From contig CALBMG010000269.1 of assembly GCA_937896185.1 (NCBI GenBank), positions 1-12,985 of the forward strand: a stretch of DNA of 12,985 nt, given 5' to 3'. Source of the DNA: an uncultured Microbacteriaceae bacterium. GTDB lineage: Bacteria; Actinomycetota; Actinomycetes; Actinomycetales; Microbacteriaceae. Shown here piece after piece: positions 6,172 to 12,985 of this stretch. Within the stretch, counting starts at the first letter, position 1. Each line of letters starts with the position of its first letter. The notes below the pieces were generated by a model. It was given only the letters and a program-made list of their open reading frames with translations, was not told the origin of the DNA and did no database searches. The position numbers were made by a program, and so were the translations under genes.

Positions 6172-7332
6172 TTACCGAACGGTCTGGTGCGCAATAAATA
6201 CGGCACCCAAGCCCGAAATTGCCGAGATTGTCTCGCCCGCCTCGACAAAAAACGCCTGCGTGGGGCGGGCCGAATGGCGCTCGGACGCCACAATGTCCAG
6301 CTCACCCGCGGTTACCACTGCGACCGCTGGCCCCGAAATTGACACGACCGCATCCGTCGGTGCGCCGTTTCCGCACTGCACGCGGGTGATCGTGAAATCG
6401 TCGACGGGTGGCACATAGTGCGAGACACCGGCGGACACCGCGGGCGCCAACCGATAGGGATCTCCCTGTTCCGCGCTCATTATCTTGACCAGCTCTGCGG
6501 TGTCAATGTGCTTCGAGGTCAACCCACCACGCACGACGTTGTCACTGGCCGCCATCACTTCGATACCGATACCGGACAGGTAGGCGTGCAGGTGGCCCGC
6601 AGGTACGAACAGGGCCTGACCCTCCGACAGCTCAACGTGATTGAGCAGTGCCGCGACGACCACTCCGGGGTCCGCGGGAAAGAACGTCGCCACATATGCG
6701 GCGACGCCATATGCTTCCTGGATCACGTCGGGCTCCCCTTCCACCGTCGTGTCAGCCAGAGAATTGCTCAACGACGCGGCGAGCGGGTTACCCGACAACA
6801 ACCACTCCACCGCGTGGTTGGCACCGCGAGCGTACGCGTTCGCAAACTCACGGCCGGCCTCAGGAAAACGCTGGGCGATGTCCGCCACAATCGCATCGGT
6901 CTGCACCACAGGGCGGAATCCCGCCAAGGCTCGGAAACCATCCTGCAGCGCAACAATCACCTCGGGCTTGTGGTGCGCGTCGCGATAATTACGGTTCGCA
7001 GCATCCACCGGCACACCCGCCGAATTTTCGCGCGCAAAACCCTCGCCCGCCTGGGCAATGGTGGGGTGGGCCTGAATCGACAGCGGCTTGTCGGCCGCCA
7101 AAATCTTCAACAAAAACGGCAGGTGCCCCCCGCCTGCGCGATCAAGGTTGGCAGAAATCCATTCGCGCAGGTTTGACTGTTCGTCGCCCACGACATCGGC
7201 GGGATCCTCGCGGTGGTCACCCAACCAGACCTCGGCCTCTGCCGAATCGACGCCGATAATGCCCCGCAGAGCCGAGATGCCGCCGCGAGAGCCCCACGCA
7301 TAATCACGCGGGACATTCGAGATTTCCAGCAC
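6172..7332 (-). CDS. manA: Mannose-6-phosphate isomerase, class I
   Basis: This 386-residue cytosolic zinc enzyme interconverts fructose-6-phosphate and mannose-6-phosphate and feeds ManB and GDP-mannose synthesis. The family motifs are in order: YAWGS (11-15), AEVWLGDH (33-40), FLLKILAADKPLSIQAHP with Gln87 and His89, YRDAHHKPE with Glu124, VPAGHLHAY with His249, and the catalytic-arginine region ASDNVVRGGLTSKHID with Arg268. The four metal ligands (Q87, H89, E124, H249) are all present and the length is typical, so it should be active. The GTG start at 7332 has a strong G-rich ribosome-binding site (GAGGGGGG, 7336-7343). It is divergent from the Wzy-type gene, with 36 bp between the starts. 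Confidence 0.95.
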   Translation of the reverse strand: MLEISNVPRDYAWGSRGGISALRGIIGVDSAEAEVWLGDHREDPADVVGDEQSNLREWISANLDRAGGGHLPFLLKILAADKPLSIQAHPTIAQAGEGFARENSAGVPVDAANRNYRDAHHKPEVIVALQDGFRALAGFRPVVQTDAIVADIAQRFPEAGREFANAYARGANHAVEWLLSGNPLAASLSNSLADTTVEGEPDVIQEAYGVAAYVATFFPADPGVVVAALLNHVELSEGQALFVPAGHLHAYLSGIGIEVMAASDNVVRGGLTSKHIDTAELVKIMSAEQGDPYRLAPAVSAGVSHYVPPVDDFTITRVQCGNGAPTDAVVSISGPAVAVVTAGELDIVASERHSARPTQAFFVEAGETISAISGLGAVFIAHQTVR

Positions 7333-7355
7333 AAGCCCCCCTCATGTCCTCTGGC

Positions 7356-7361
7356 TAGGAT
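7356..7361 (+). promoter_or_regulatory. -10 element for the Wzy-type gene, leaderless type
   Basis: TAGGAT, then 7 nt (AGTGCGG), then the GTG at 7369. This fits transcription beginning at the start codon, and no ribosome-binding site precedes the GTG. No -35 consensus is seen. Confidence 0.45.
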
Positions 7362-7362
7362 A
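7357..7362 (-). promoter_or_regulatory. -10 element for manA, overlapping the opposing -10
   Basis: The minus strand reads TATCCT on five of the six base pairs used by the plus-strand TAGGAT box. Transcription would start near 7350, giving a leader of about 18 nt with the G-rich manA ribosome-binding site. No -35 consensus is seen. Confidence 0.4.
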
Positions 7363-7368
7363 GTGCGG

Positions 7369-8688
7369 GTGCGAAAGATAATGGGGAGCAATGCGGCGGT
7401 CGTCACGATCCTCGCCGTAATTTTTGCGGGAGATTTCTTTCGCAACGCTCTCACCGTATGGGGCTGGGGTGCCCTCGCGCTCCTGTCAATCGTCTGGAGT
7501 TTCGCTGTTCTGATACGCGAACGCGTGTCCTGGCGAGCAGTGCCACTGCCCTTTCTTCTCTTCGCCGCGTGGGCCATCGCCAGTGCAAGCTGGTCGCCGT
7601 ACGCCGCCACTGCAGGACTCGGTGGATTCATCCTCGCGGGCAGCATCGCCTGTGGAATCGCCCTGGCCATCAGCATCCGGTTCGACCACCTCGTGCACCT
7701 CATGGCGCGCACACTGCGCATCATCCTCGCCGGCTCAATCGTCTTTGAAATCGGCGTTGCACTCACCGGCCGGCCACTTTTCCCCGTGGGATTCACCCCC
7801 ACCGCCCACACCCCCATCGAGTGGGCCTGGTCGCGCGGAGACTTCTTCCACTTCGACCAGCGCATCCAGGGACTCGTGGGCAACGCCAACCTGCTTGCCA
7901 TGCTGGCAGTGCTCGCGCTCCTGATGTCACTGGCCAGGTTCCGATCGGGCCGGGGCACCCGTAGCCACACCATCGCCGACTTCGCCCTGTCCGCGGTCAT
8001 CCTGTGGCACACCTACTCGGCGACCGTATTCTTTATCCTCATCGCCGTGGGCTTCGCCGCGTTCATCATCTATTTGGGTCGCCACCGTCACGTCGCCCGC
8101 TTCCGCGCGGCACTCGTTGCCACCGTCAGCGCCGGAGCGGGACTGGTCGCCCTGATCCTGTTCAACTGGCCGCTCGTTGCCGGGCTTGTGGGGCGCGCAC
8201 CCGACTTCACCAACCGTCTGGGTATCTGGACCGATGTACTCAACATCTGGCAGCAATCTCCGTGGTTAGGCTTCGGATTCATCGGGTTCTGGCCTCGTTG
8301 GGAAGTGTTCTTCGCCATTCACCAAATTGATTCACGCAACCCCGGACAGGCGCACAACGCCTGGGTTGACCTGCTGTTGCAGGTCGGCGCGATCGGCATG
8401 ATTCTGTTCCTGCTGGCCCTCGCACAAATTGCGTGGCGACTCTTCCAGCACGCCGTCGACGACCGTGATGCCCTGCACTCGCTGCCGTTGCTGCTGATTA
8501 CCGCACAGGCCGTTCAGACGCTGACCGAAAGCCGCATGCTCGCCGAGTGGGGAATCGTGTTGCTGGCGATCTGGGCGGCCTTTACTTCGAAACAGTACGA
8601 ACACGCGATCCTGGACGAACCCAGTGACGCTGATTCTCCTGGATCCGAGGCGCCCGCCGTGGATTCCGCGTCAGCACCCCGCGGCTAA
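7369..8688 (+). CDS. O-antigen ligase/polymerase family membrane protein (Wzy_C type)
   Basis: This 439-residue polytopic membrane protein has about ten hydrophobic segments. A long external loop (about 136-165, FPVGFTPTAHTPIEWAWSRG) precedes RIQGLVGNANLLA (165-177), the family motif before the core. The Wzy_C core follows: NRLGIWTDVLNIW (282-294), SPWLGFGFIGFWP (297-309) and QAHNAWVDLLLQVGAIG (327-343), with the conserved HN pair at 329-330. Members polymerise or ligate lipid-linked glycans on the outer face of the membrane. Which reaction occurs here cannot be decided from the sequence. The C-terminal 30 residues are acidic, rich in Pro, Ser and Ala, and cytosolic or disordered. I chose the GTG at 7369 because of the upstream TAGGAT box. 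ATG 7381 is an alternative. Confidence 0.85.
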   Translation: MRKIMGSNAAVVTILAVIFAGDFFRNALTVWGWGALALLSIVWSFAVLIRERVSWRAVPLPFLLFAAWAIASASWSPYAATAGLGGFILAGSIACGIALAISIRFDHLVHLMARTLRIILAGSIVFEIGVALTGRPLFPVGFTPTAHTPIEWAWSRGDFFHFDQRIQGLVGNANLLAMLAVLALLMSLARFRSGRGTRSHTIADFALSAVILWHTYSATVFFILIAVGFAAFIIYLGRHRHVARFRAALVATVSAGAGLVALILFNWPLVAGLVGRAPDFTNRLGIWTDVLNIWQQSPWLGFGFIGFWPRWEVFFAIHQIDSRNPGQAHNAWVDLLLQVGAIGMILFLLALAQIAWRLFQHAVDDRDALHSLPLLLITAQAVQTLTESRMLAEWGIVLLAIWAAFTSKQYEHAILDEPSDADSPGSEAPAVDSASAPRG

Positions 8689-8698
8689 TTCCTTAGCC
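8683..8698. terminator. Short hairpin at the Wzy-type stop codon, possible terminator
   Basis: GGCTAA-TTCC-TTAGCC is a perfect 6-bp stem with a 4-nt loop. Its left arm contains the TAA stop of the plus-strand gene. It lies in the 70-bp convergent gap and could act on both strands. There is no U-tract on either side and the stem is short, so the call is tentative. Confidence 0.3.
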
Positions 8699-8758
8699 AA
8701 TTCCGGGCACGCACATCGCGGCCAATCGCGCACAACAGGCCAATTCACGAGGGCACTG

Positions 8759-10729
8759 TTAGGGGGAAACCACCGGGGCAGTGATGGTTCCGCCCTGGAA
8801 TGTTTGCGTCCACACACCATCGGTCAGCACGGCTTTCGCGGTGGGCCAACCATACGTTCCCTTGTAGACACGCGCACGGGCATATGCCGACCAGATTGGG
8901 CGGGGAATCGAGAAGGTTCCCGCGGGCCCACGGAGGATGGTTCCACCGACAAAATCCTGCCTGCTGCCCGTCACGCCATTGGCGCCGTTGGCGGTGACCT
9001 GCGCCTTGGTGGGCAGCCCCAGGTACGAACGCACGCCCTGCATGCTGGCGTACACCAGACCGATTTGGCCAGGAACTAACCATGTCACCCGCTGTGTGGT
9101 GCGCACGACAACGCCGCCCGTGAAACGTTGCGATTCGTCGCCGGCAGGGTTCACCACACCGGGGCGCACGGGCCAGCCCGCCGCGCTCGATGCACCACCC
9201 AACGAGAAATACGAACGATTAATCCCGAGGCTCACGATCTGCACGGTCGACGGACCGGCATAGACGGTACCTGCAGCAAATGCCTGCTTGTCACCGTTAC
9301 CGTTCGCACCACCATTGACGGTCACCGGTGCACTGACGGGAAGCCCCCAGGCGTTCGTGATTCCGCCCATCTGCTGAATCGTCGGCGAGATGCTTGCGGG
9401 GATGTTCTGGAATGCACCCGTTGTCGAGGTCATGACGTATCCGCCGGTGAAACGCTGTTCACAGACGTCGCCATCACAGACCTGGGCTGACGCAGGCCAC
9501 CCCAGCGACCCGCTGGGCCCACCGCGGTTCACCCAGAACGCATATACCTCGTCGCTGATTGCCACCGTCTGCGCGTTGGGGTTGGTGTAAATGTATCCGT
9601 TCGCAAACACCTGTCGTTCGCCGACGCCGTTGGCGCCACCATCAACCGACCCCACGAGGCTCGCGGGGCCACCCAAAGGTCCCGTCAGGCCCCCCGCAGC
9701 AAGGTAGGCATCACCGATCGCACCCGAGACCACGCGATACTGGTTGAGGTAATTCCACGTGATGATTCCGTGCTCGTATTCCACGAAACACGTGTTCGAC
9801 AGTTGAGTGCAGTTGGCCGCGCTGACCTCGGCGCCCAGGCTATTTGCCGCGGACTGACCCAGAGTCTGGTACTTGTCCTGAATAGCCAGCTTGCCGTTGA
9901 ACCAGTACTGGTAGTACTCCCAGAAGTTGCTGTTTCCATAGGCGCTGCAGGAATCACCCCGGCCGGAAAGGTTCGCGAGTGCCGCGGCGTTGGGCGTATA
10001 CGGGGTGTACACGTACAGCGCGTGGGTCGCAATGTTCGAGACATAGACCGTCTTGCTGCCACACGCGGATTGGGTTTCGTGATACCAAATTTGCGAAGAT
10101 CGGCCGGCGGGCGCATAGCGTGAATAGTGCACGCTGGCGGGGTCTGTGTACCGTTTGAGCTGGCTGGTGCCGTAATACACCTGGTTAAAGAAACCGTAAT
10201 ACTTTGCGTCGCAGACAACAGGTCCGCCCAGATTATCGGGACACCCCATGCCCATTGCCGTTCTCAGGCTCGCAGGTTGGGTGTACTTGTTGGTCACCAA
10301 CCCGTTCTCTTTTTGCAGCGTGACGAGGATCACCTTGGCACTGATGTGACAGGCGCGCTGAACCTTATAGATAATCCGCGCAGCCGGTTCGTTCTCGGCC
10401 CCCTCGTATGCATCACACAGGGGGTTCACACCATCACCGTTGATCGATGTGGCCGGTCGGCTGGCGGTGTCCTGTTCGTACACGTTCAAGCAGTAGGGGC
10501 TAGACGAGAGGCAGGTACCAATCTTTTTGTCGAGAAAAGCCTGAATCTGCGTTTCGGTCATCGAATCGTCATCAAAGAATGCCGCATTCGTGATGATGTT
10601 GCCCGCGTTAAAGCTGGAACCCGACAAAGTAATCGCTGCAGATGCCTGCCCAGGCACCAATAGTGCGAGAACGAAACCCAGAGGCACAATTGCGGAGACG
10701 AGCCGGAGTACTGCGCGACGAATTCCCAT
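8759..10729 (-). CDS. Secreted LGFP-repeat protein with conserved N-terminal lysozyme-like domain
   Basis: The protein has 656 residues from the ATG at 10729, which has GAGGGGGAG (10735-10743) at 5 nt. An in-frame GTG at 10756 would add nine residues before the signal peptide and is less likely. A Sec signal peptide ends at GQASA-A (cleavage after residue 31). Residues ~40-278 are a conserved actinobacterial domain starting FNAGNIITNAAFFDDDSMT, with KVILVTLQKENGLV (132-145) and YYGFFNQVYYGTSQLKRY (177-194). Eight cysteines in this domain (73, 80, 105, 127, 163, 173, 223, 261) suggest disulfides outside the cell. Glu141 in a buried-looking helix recalls lysozyme-like hydrolases, but that is inference. 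Residues ~287-653 are seven LGFP-type repeats, a module linked to cell-wall association. It lies beside the LCP and Wzy-type genes, which fits an envelope role. Confidence 0.82.
   Translation of the reverse strand: MGIRRAVLRLVSAIVPLGFVLALLVPGQASAAITLSGSSFNAGNIITNAAFFDDDSMTETQIQAFLDKKIGTCLSSSPYCLNVYEQDTASRPATSINGDGVNPLCDAYEGAENEPAARIIYKVQRACHISAKVILVTLQKENGLVTNKYTQPASLRTAMGMGCPDNLGGPVVCDAKYYGFFNQVYYGTSQLKRYTDPASVHYSRYAPAGRSSQIWYHETQSACGSKTVYVSNIATHALYVYTPYTPNAAALANLSGRGDSCSAYGNSNFWEYYQYWFNGKLAIQDKYQTLGQSAANSLGAEVSAANCTQLSNTCFVEYEHGIITWNYLNQYRVVSGAIGDAYLAAGGLTGPLGGPASLVGSVDGGANGVGERQVFANGYIYTNPNAQTVAISDEVYAFWVNRGGPSGSLGWPASAQVCDGDVCEQRFTGGYVMTSTTGAFQNIPASISPTIQQMGGITNAWGLPVSAPVTVNGGANGNGDKQAFAAGTVYAGPSTVQIVSLGINRSYFSLGGASSAAGWPVRPGVVNPAGDESQRFTGGVVVRTTQRVTWLVPGQIGLVYASMQGVRSYLGLPTKAQVTANGANGVTGSRQDFVGGTILRGPAGTFSIPRPIWSAYARARVYKGTYGWPTAKAVLTDGVWTQTFQGGTITAPVVSP
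8771..9871 (-). repeat. Seven LGFP-type protein repeats in alternating long/short pairs
   Basis: LGxP or GWP anchors recur in the C-terminal half of the secreted protein. The prolines of the 'A' repeats lie at residues 355, 464 and 573. Those of the 'B' repeats lie at 412, 520 and 629. A repeats carry a Gly/Asn-rich loop such as DGGANGVG before Q-x-F. B repeats read GWP and then QRFTGG or TFQGG. The pair period is 108-109 residues. A more diverged first repeat (about 287-328) precedes them. Confidence 0.7.
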
Positions 10730-10750
10730 CGACACTCCCCCTCTCGACCA

Positions 10751-10762
10751 TGACACCTGTCA
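10751..10762. promoter_or_regulatory. Palindrome at the LGFP gene transcription start, possible operator
   Basis: TGACA-CC-TGTCA is a perfect 5-bp inverted repeat. It lies immediately downstream of the -10 box and covers the predicted start of transcription, where a repressor could bind. It is short enough to be chance. Confidence 0.25.
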
Positions 10763-10764
10763 CA

Positions 10765-10770
10765 ATTTTA
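10765..10770 (-). promoter_or_regulatory. -10 element of the LGFP-repeat gene
   Basis: The minus strand reads TAAAAT, one base from TATAAT. A start near 10757 gives a leader of about 28 nt that contains the strong GAGGGGGAG ribosome-binding site and supports the ATG at 10729. No -35 hexamer is recognisable 16-19 nt upstream. Confidence 0.45.
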
Positions 10771-10817
10771 CCCGACGCATCCAAAATGGGGCCGTGCCGG
10801 CGGTGAGTGCGGCGAGG

Positions 10818-12155
10818 TTACTCGGTCGGTTCGGAACTGGCCTTCACCGGATACATGGCCTTTTTCACCAGTTCACGCACCAACGGGTAGTCCACATAGA
10901 GGTTGTCGATGACGGGTGGAGCCAGTTCAAGTTTCGTGATTTCCAGACCCCGCGCCTTGGCACCCAGGTCGGCAAAGAGGCCCACCATCGACTGGGGCAC
11001 ATCGGTCTGAACCAGCGACTGTCCGGCCGCAGCCAAATCCTGGAACCGCGAAATCACGGTTGCGGGCTTGAACTGACGCAGCACGGCTTCCTGAATCTGG
11101 CGCTGGTGCTCCATGCGCTGGAAGTCGGTGATGTTGCACCGCGAGCGTGCATATTTCAGGGCCTGGTGTCCGTCCATGTGATGGATTCCCACCTGGAACG
11201 ATTCGGTGATGGGCTGACCGTTGGTGCAAATATCGACCTGAGTTTCGACATCAATATCGATCCCGCCCAGCGCGTCGATCATGCTGGCGAAACCGCGCAT
11301 ATCGACGATGACATAAAACTGCACGGGAACACCCACGACACCCTCGACGGCGTCACGGGTGGCCTCGATGCCCTCGGACGAACCGTTCTCGACGGCGTCA
11401 GGATAATGACCGGGGTTGTCTTCTGCCCACTGATAAATGAACGAAATCAGGCAGTTGTCACCACAGTTGAATCCGTTGGGCCAGTCCTTCAACATGGGCG
11501 AGCCCTTGGAGAACGGAGCGTTGTAGAGGTTGCGCGGGATACCGACGATCGTCACCTCGCCCGTCGTCGCATCCACGCTGACAAAGCTGATCGAGTCGGG
11601 GCGCAGGCCGATACGGTTCGACCCCGCATCCCCGCCCAGCAACATGAACGTGTACTTTCCGTTGATCGGATCAACGGGGATGGTGTCGGCGAAAACTTCA
11701 CCCAGCGTGGCGTTCGACGTGTTCGCAATCACCGCCGCATATGAGGCGAGCCCCGCAGGCGCCAACAGCGCAAACACCGCGAGTGCCGCAAGCCACGGCC
11801 GGCGATTGTGCGCAACGTTGACAAAGCGGACCAAACGAATGGTGTCACCAGCAGCAATAAACCATGTTGCAGCGGCCACAATGGCTGCAACTTGGGCGGC
11901 AATCAGTCCCCACGAACTGGTGATGAGGCTCAGGAACCATGCCCTGTTCAGCACATAGACAATGACGAGAGCCGCGGTCAAGCCAAACAGCGACAGCCAA
12001 ATACCCAGCAGGAATCGGCCGAATCGACGGCTGCCGGCCAGAATCTGCACCGAGCCCGGCACGAACACCGTCAACACCAGCAACCACCATGCACGACGCG
12101 TCATGACCGTCGTGTTGCGATGGTCAGGATTGCGCAGTGGGGACGTCAGACTCAC
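10818..12155 (-). CDS. LytR-CpsA-Psr (LCP) family glycopolymer transferase
   Basis: This 445-residue membrane protein belongs to the LCP phosphotransferases, which attach lipid-linked glycopolymers to the cell wall outside the membrane. The N-terminal part has four hydrophobic segments (about 22-40, 48-69, 82-103 and 121-144). The LCP domain runs from about 165 to 360: FMLLGGDAG (170-178), [11 protein letters not shown] (185-195), VGIPRNLY (204-211), [20 protein letters not shown] (280-299) and [20 protein letters not shown] (332-351). The arginines and aspartates that bind the polyprenyl pyrophosphate are present. Four cysteines in the outer domain (231, 235, 310, 340) could pair. The GTG start at 12155 overlaps the purE stop as GTGA, implying coupling. 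ATG 12104 is an alternative just before the first membrane segment. Confidence 0.9.
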   Translation of the reverse strand: MSLTSPLRNPDHRNTTVMTRRAWWLLVLTVFVPGSVQILAGSRRFGRFLLGIWLSLFGLTAALVIVYVLNRAWFLSLITSSWGLIAAQVAAIVAAATWFIAAGDTIRLVRFVNVAHNRRPWLAALAVFALLAPAGLASYAAVIANTSNATLGEVFADTIPVDPINGKYTFMLLGGDAGSNRIGLRPDSISFVSVDATTGEVTIVGIPRNLYNAPFSKGSPMLKDWPNGFNCGDNCLISFIYQWAEDNPGHYPDAVENGSSEGIEATRDAVEGVVGVPVQFYVIVDMRGFASMIDALGGIDIDVETQVDICTNGQPITESFQVGIHHMDGHQALKYARSRCNITDFQRMEHQRQIQEAVLRQFKPATVISRFQDLAAAGQSLVQTDVPQSMVGLFADLGAKARGLEITKLELAPPVIDNLYVDYPLVRELVKKAMYPVKASSEPTE

Positions 12156-12658
12156 TTCAGAGAATCTTTGAGGGCCGTGTTCTTGTGTTCGACCATGGTG
12201 GCAAGGTCGGCAGCGAAACCGGCCAGTTTGACAGCCAATTCGTCGTCAGAAATTGCCAACATGCGCAATGCGAGCAACGCGGCATTGCGCGAATTTCCGA
12301 TGGCGACCGTGGCCACGGGAATGCCGGCGGGCATCTGCACGATTGACAGCAAAGAATCCATGCCGTCCAGGCGAGACAGCGGTACGGGAACACCAATAAC
12401 CGGAAGTGTCGTCACCGAAGCCACCATGCCCGGCAGGTGTGCGGCCCCACCGGCGCCCGCAATAATCACATCGATGCCATTGTCTCGAGCGGACTTTGCC
12501 CACTCGATCATGGCCTCGGGGGTGCGGTGGGCACTGATTACGTCGACCGACGAACCGACACCGAACTCGTCCAGCGCGGCCTTTGCCTCGGACATGACCG
12601 GCCAGTCCGAATCCGAACCCATAATGATGGCGACGTGGTGTTTCTTCACGGTACTCAT
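12152..12658 (-). CDS. purE: 5-(carboxyamino)imidazole ribonucleotide mutase PurE, class I
   Basis: This 168-residue cytosolic enzyme of purine synthesis moves the carboxyl group of N5-CAIR to give CAIR. The active-site motifs are complete: IIMGSDSDW (11-19), ISAHRTP with the catalytic His44, [16 protein letters not shown] (66-81), and [20 protein letters not shown] (91-110) followed by [16 protein letters not shown] (115-130). The length is normal for class I, which works together with PurK. Its ATG overlaps the purK stop as ATGA. Its own stop overlaps the GTG of the LCP gene, so it sits inside a tightly coupled operon. No Shine-Dalgarno sequence is seen before the start, which fits reinitiation. 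Confidence 0.96.
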   Translation of the reverse strand: MSTVKKHHVAIIMGSDSDWPVMSEAKAALDEFGVGSSVDVISAHRTPEAMIEWAKSARDNGIDVIIAGAGGAAHLPGMVASVTTLPVIGVPVPLSRLDGMDSLLSIVQMPAGIPVATVAIGNSRNAALLALRMLAISDDELAVKLAGFAADLATMVEHKNTALKDSLK

Positions 12659-12985
12659 GTTATGTCGACGTACTGAAATATCGCGGCTACGGCGCGCGTT
12701 TCCGCGAGCACTGCGGCCAAGTCCGAACCGGCACCCGTGACGTGTCCGACCTTGCGGCCAGCACGGGGTTCCTTGCCGTAATTGTGCAACTTCACCCCGG
12801 GGTGACGTGCGGTGTGTTCGTACTTCGCCACATCCATGCCGCCGAGGACGTTAATCATGACCGCCCACTCGTCACGGGAATCCGTGGAGCCGAGGGGCAT
12901 GTTGGCAACGGCGCGGAGGTGCTGTTCGAACTGCCCGGTCACGCTGCCCTCCATGGTCACATGACCTGAATTGTGGGGGCGCATC
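12655..12985 (-). CDS. purK: 5-(carboxyamino)imidazole ribonucleotide synthase PurK, C-terminal part
   Basis: The 5' end of the gene lies beyond the right edge of the window. The 110 codons seen are the C-terminal end of an ATP-grasp enzyme that carboxylates AIR to N5-CAIR using ATP and bicarbonate. [20 protein letters not shown] followed by [11 protein letters not shown] is the diagnostic substrate-binding segment. [14 protein letters not shown] is the usual C-terminal strand and loop. Most relatives have Trp in place of Val after NSGH, a small deviation. The stop overlaps the purE start by 4 nt (ATGA), and PurK hands its unstable product to PurE. The promoter of this operon lies outside the window. 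Confidence 0.95.
   Translation of the reverse strand, partial: MRPHNSGHVTMEGSVTGQFEQHLRAVANMPLGSTDSRDEWAVMINVLGGMDVAKYEHTARHPGVKLHNYGKEPRAGRKVGHVTGAGSDLAAVLAETRAVAAIFQYVDIT

Noticed and set aside
7107..8012. Minus-strand open frame of 301 codons opposite the Wzy-type gene
   Set aside because: It crosses the manA start and the divergent promoter region and encodes no recognisable domain. The plus strand gives a well-patterned membrane protein with Wzy_C motifs.
8683..8747. Recurring GCYAAT words (8684, 8696, 8721, 8739) as a possible direct-repeat array
   Set aside because: The words are only six bases long and the spacing is irregular (12, 25 and 18 bp). The first two are better explained as arms of the small hairpin.
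10779..10810. GC-rich hairpin followed by TTTT as a terminator after the LCP gene
   Set aside because: The best stem found is only GCCG-GCA-CGGC (4 bp) and the T run has four bases several nt away, too weak to claim.

Overview
The window looks like high-GC actinobacterial chromosome, most like Microbacteriaceae or a near relative. The family-level evidence is a WhiB2/WhmD-type iron-sulfur regulator, DUF3499 and DUF5719 proteins, an LGFP-repeat secreted protein, frequent GTG starts and several TAnnnT -10 boxes lying 6-7 nt upstream of start codons (leaderless style). The gene set (purK, purE, LCP, manA, whiB2, zincin-like protein, DUF3499, manB) matches, by established knowledge, a conserved actinobacterial neighbourhood also seen in mycobacteria. 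I could run no database search, so the family placement is by recognition only.

Layout from left to right. Positions 1-967 (minus) hold the N-terminal part of the phosphomannomutase ManB, whose reading frame runs into about 230 bp coding for something quite different, a DnaB-like helicase core. Positions 972-1181 (minus) are DUF3499. Positions 1224-1643 (plus) are a zincin-like protein without its HExxH motif, divergent from DUF3499. Positions 1640-6038 (minus) are an apparent operon whiB, large membrane glycosyltransferase, DUF5719. Positions 6172-7332 (minus) are manA. Positions 7369-8688 (plus) are a Wzy/O-antigen-ligase-type membrane protein, divergent from manA. Positions 8759-10729 (minus) are a secreted LGFP-repeat protein. 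Positions 10818-12985 (minus) are purK (partial), purE and an LCP-family transferase, joined by 4-bp overlaps.

How the genes work together: ManA and ManB supply mannose-1-phosphate, the precursor of GDP-mannose. The GT2 membrane protein, the Wzy_C protein and the LCP transferase are the kinds of enzyme that build, polymerise and attach an envelope polysaccharide. The LGFP protein is probably a secreted wall-associated factor. WhiB2-type regulators control division and septation in relatives. The window therefore reads as an envelope-glycan locus next to purine synthesis genes.

No tRNA, rRNA, CRISPR array, insertion sequence or prophage was recognised, apart from the foreign helicase-like fragment at the left edge. 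The largest gap without a gene is 133 bp (6039-6171), so no stretch over 300 bp lacks a gene.
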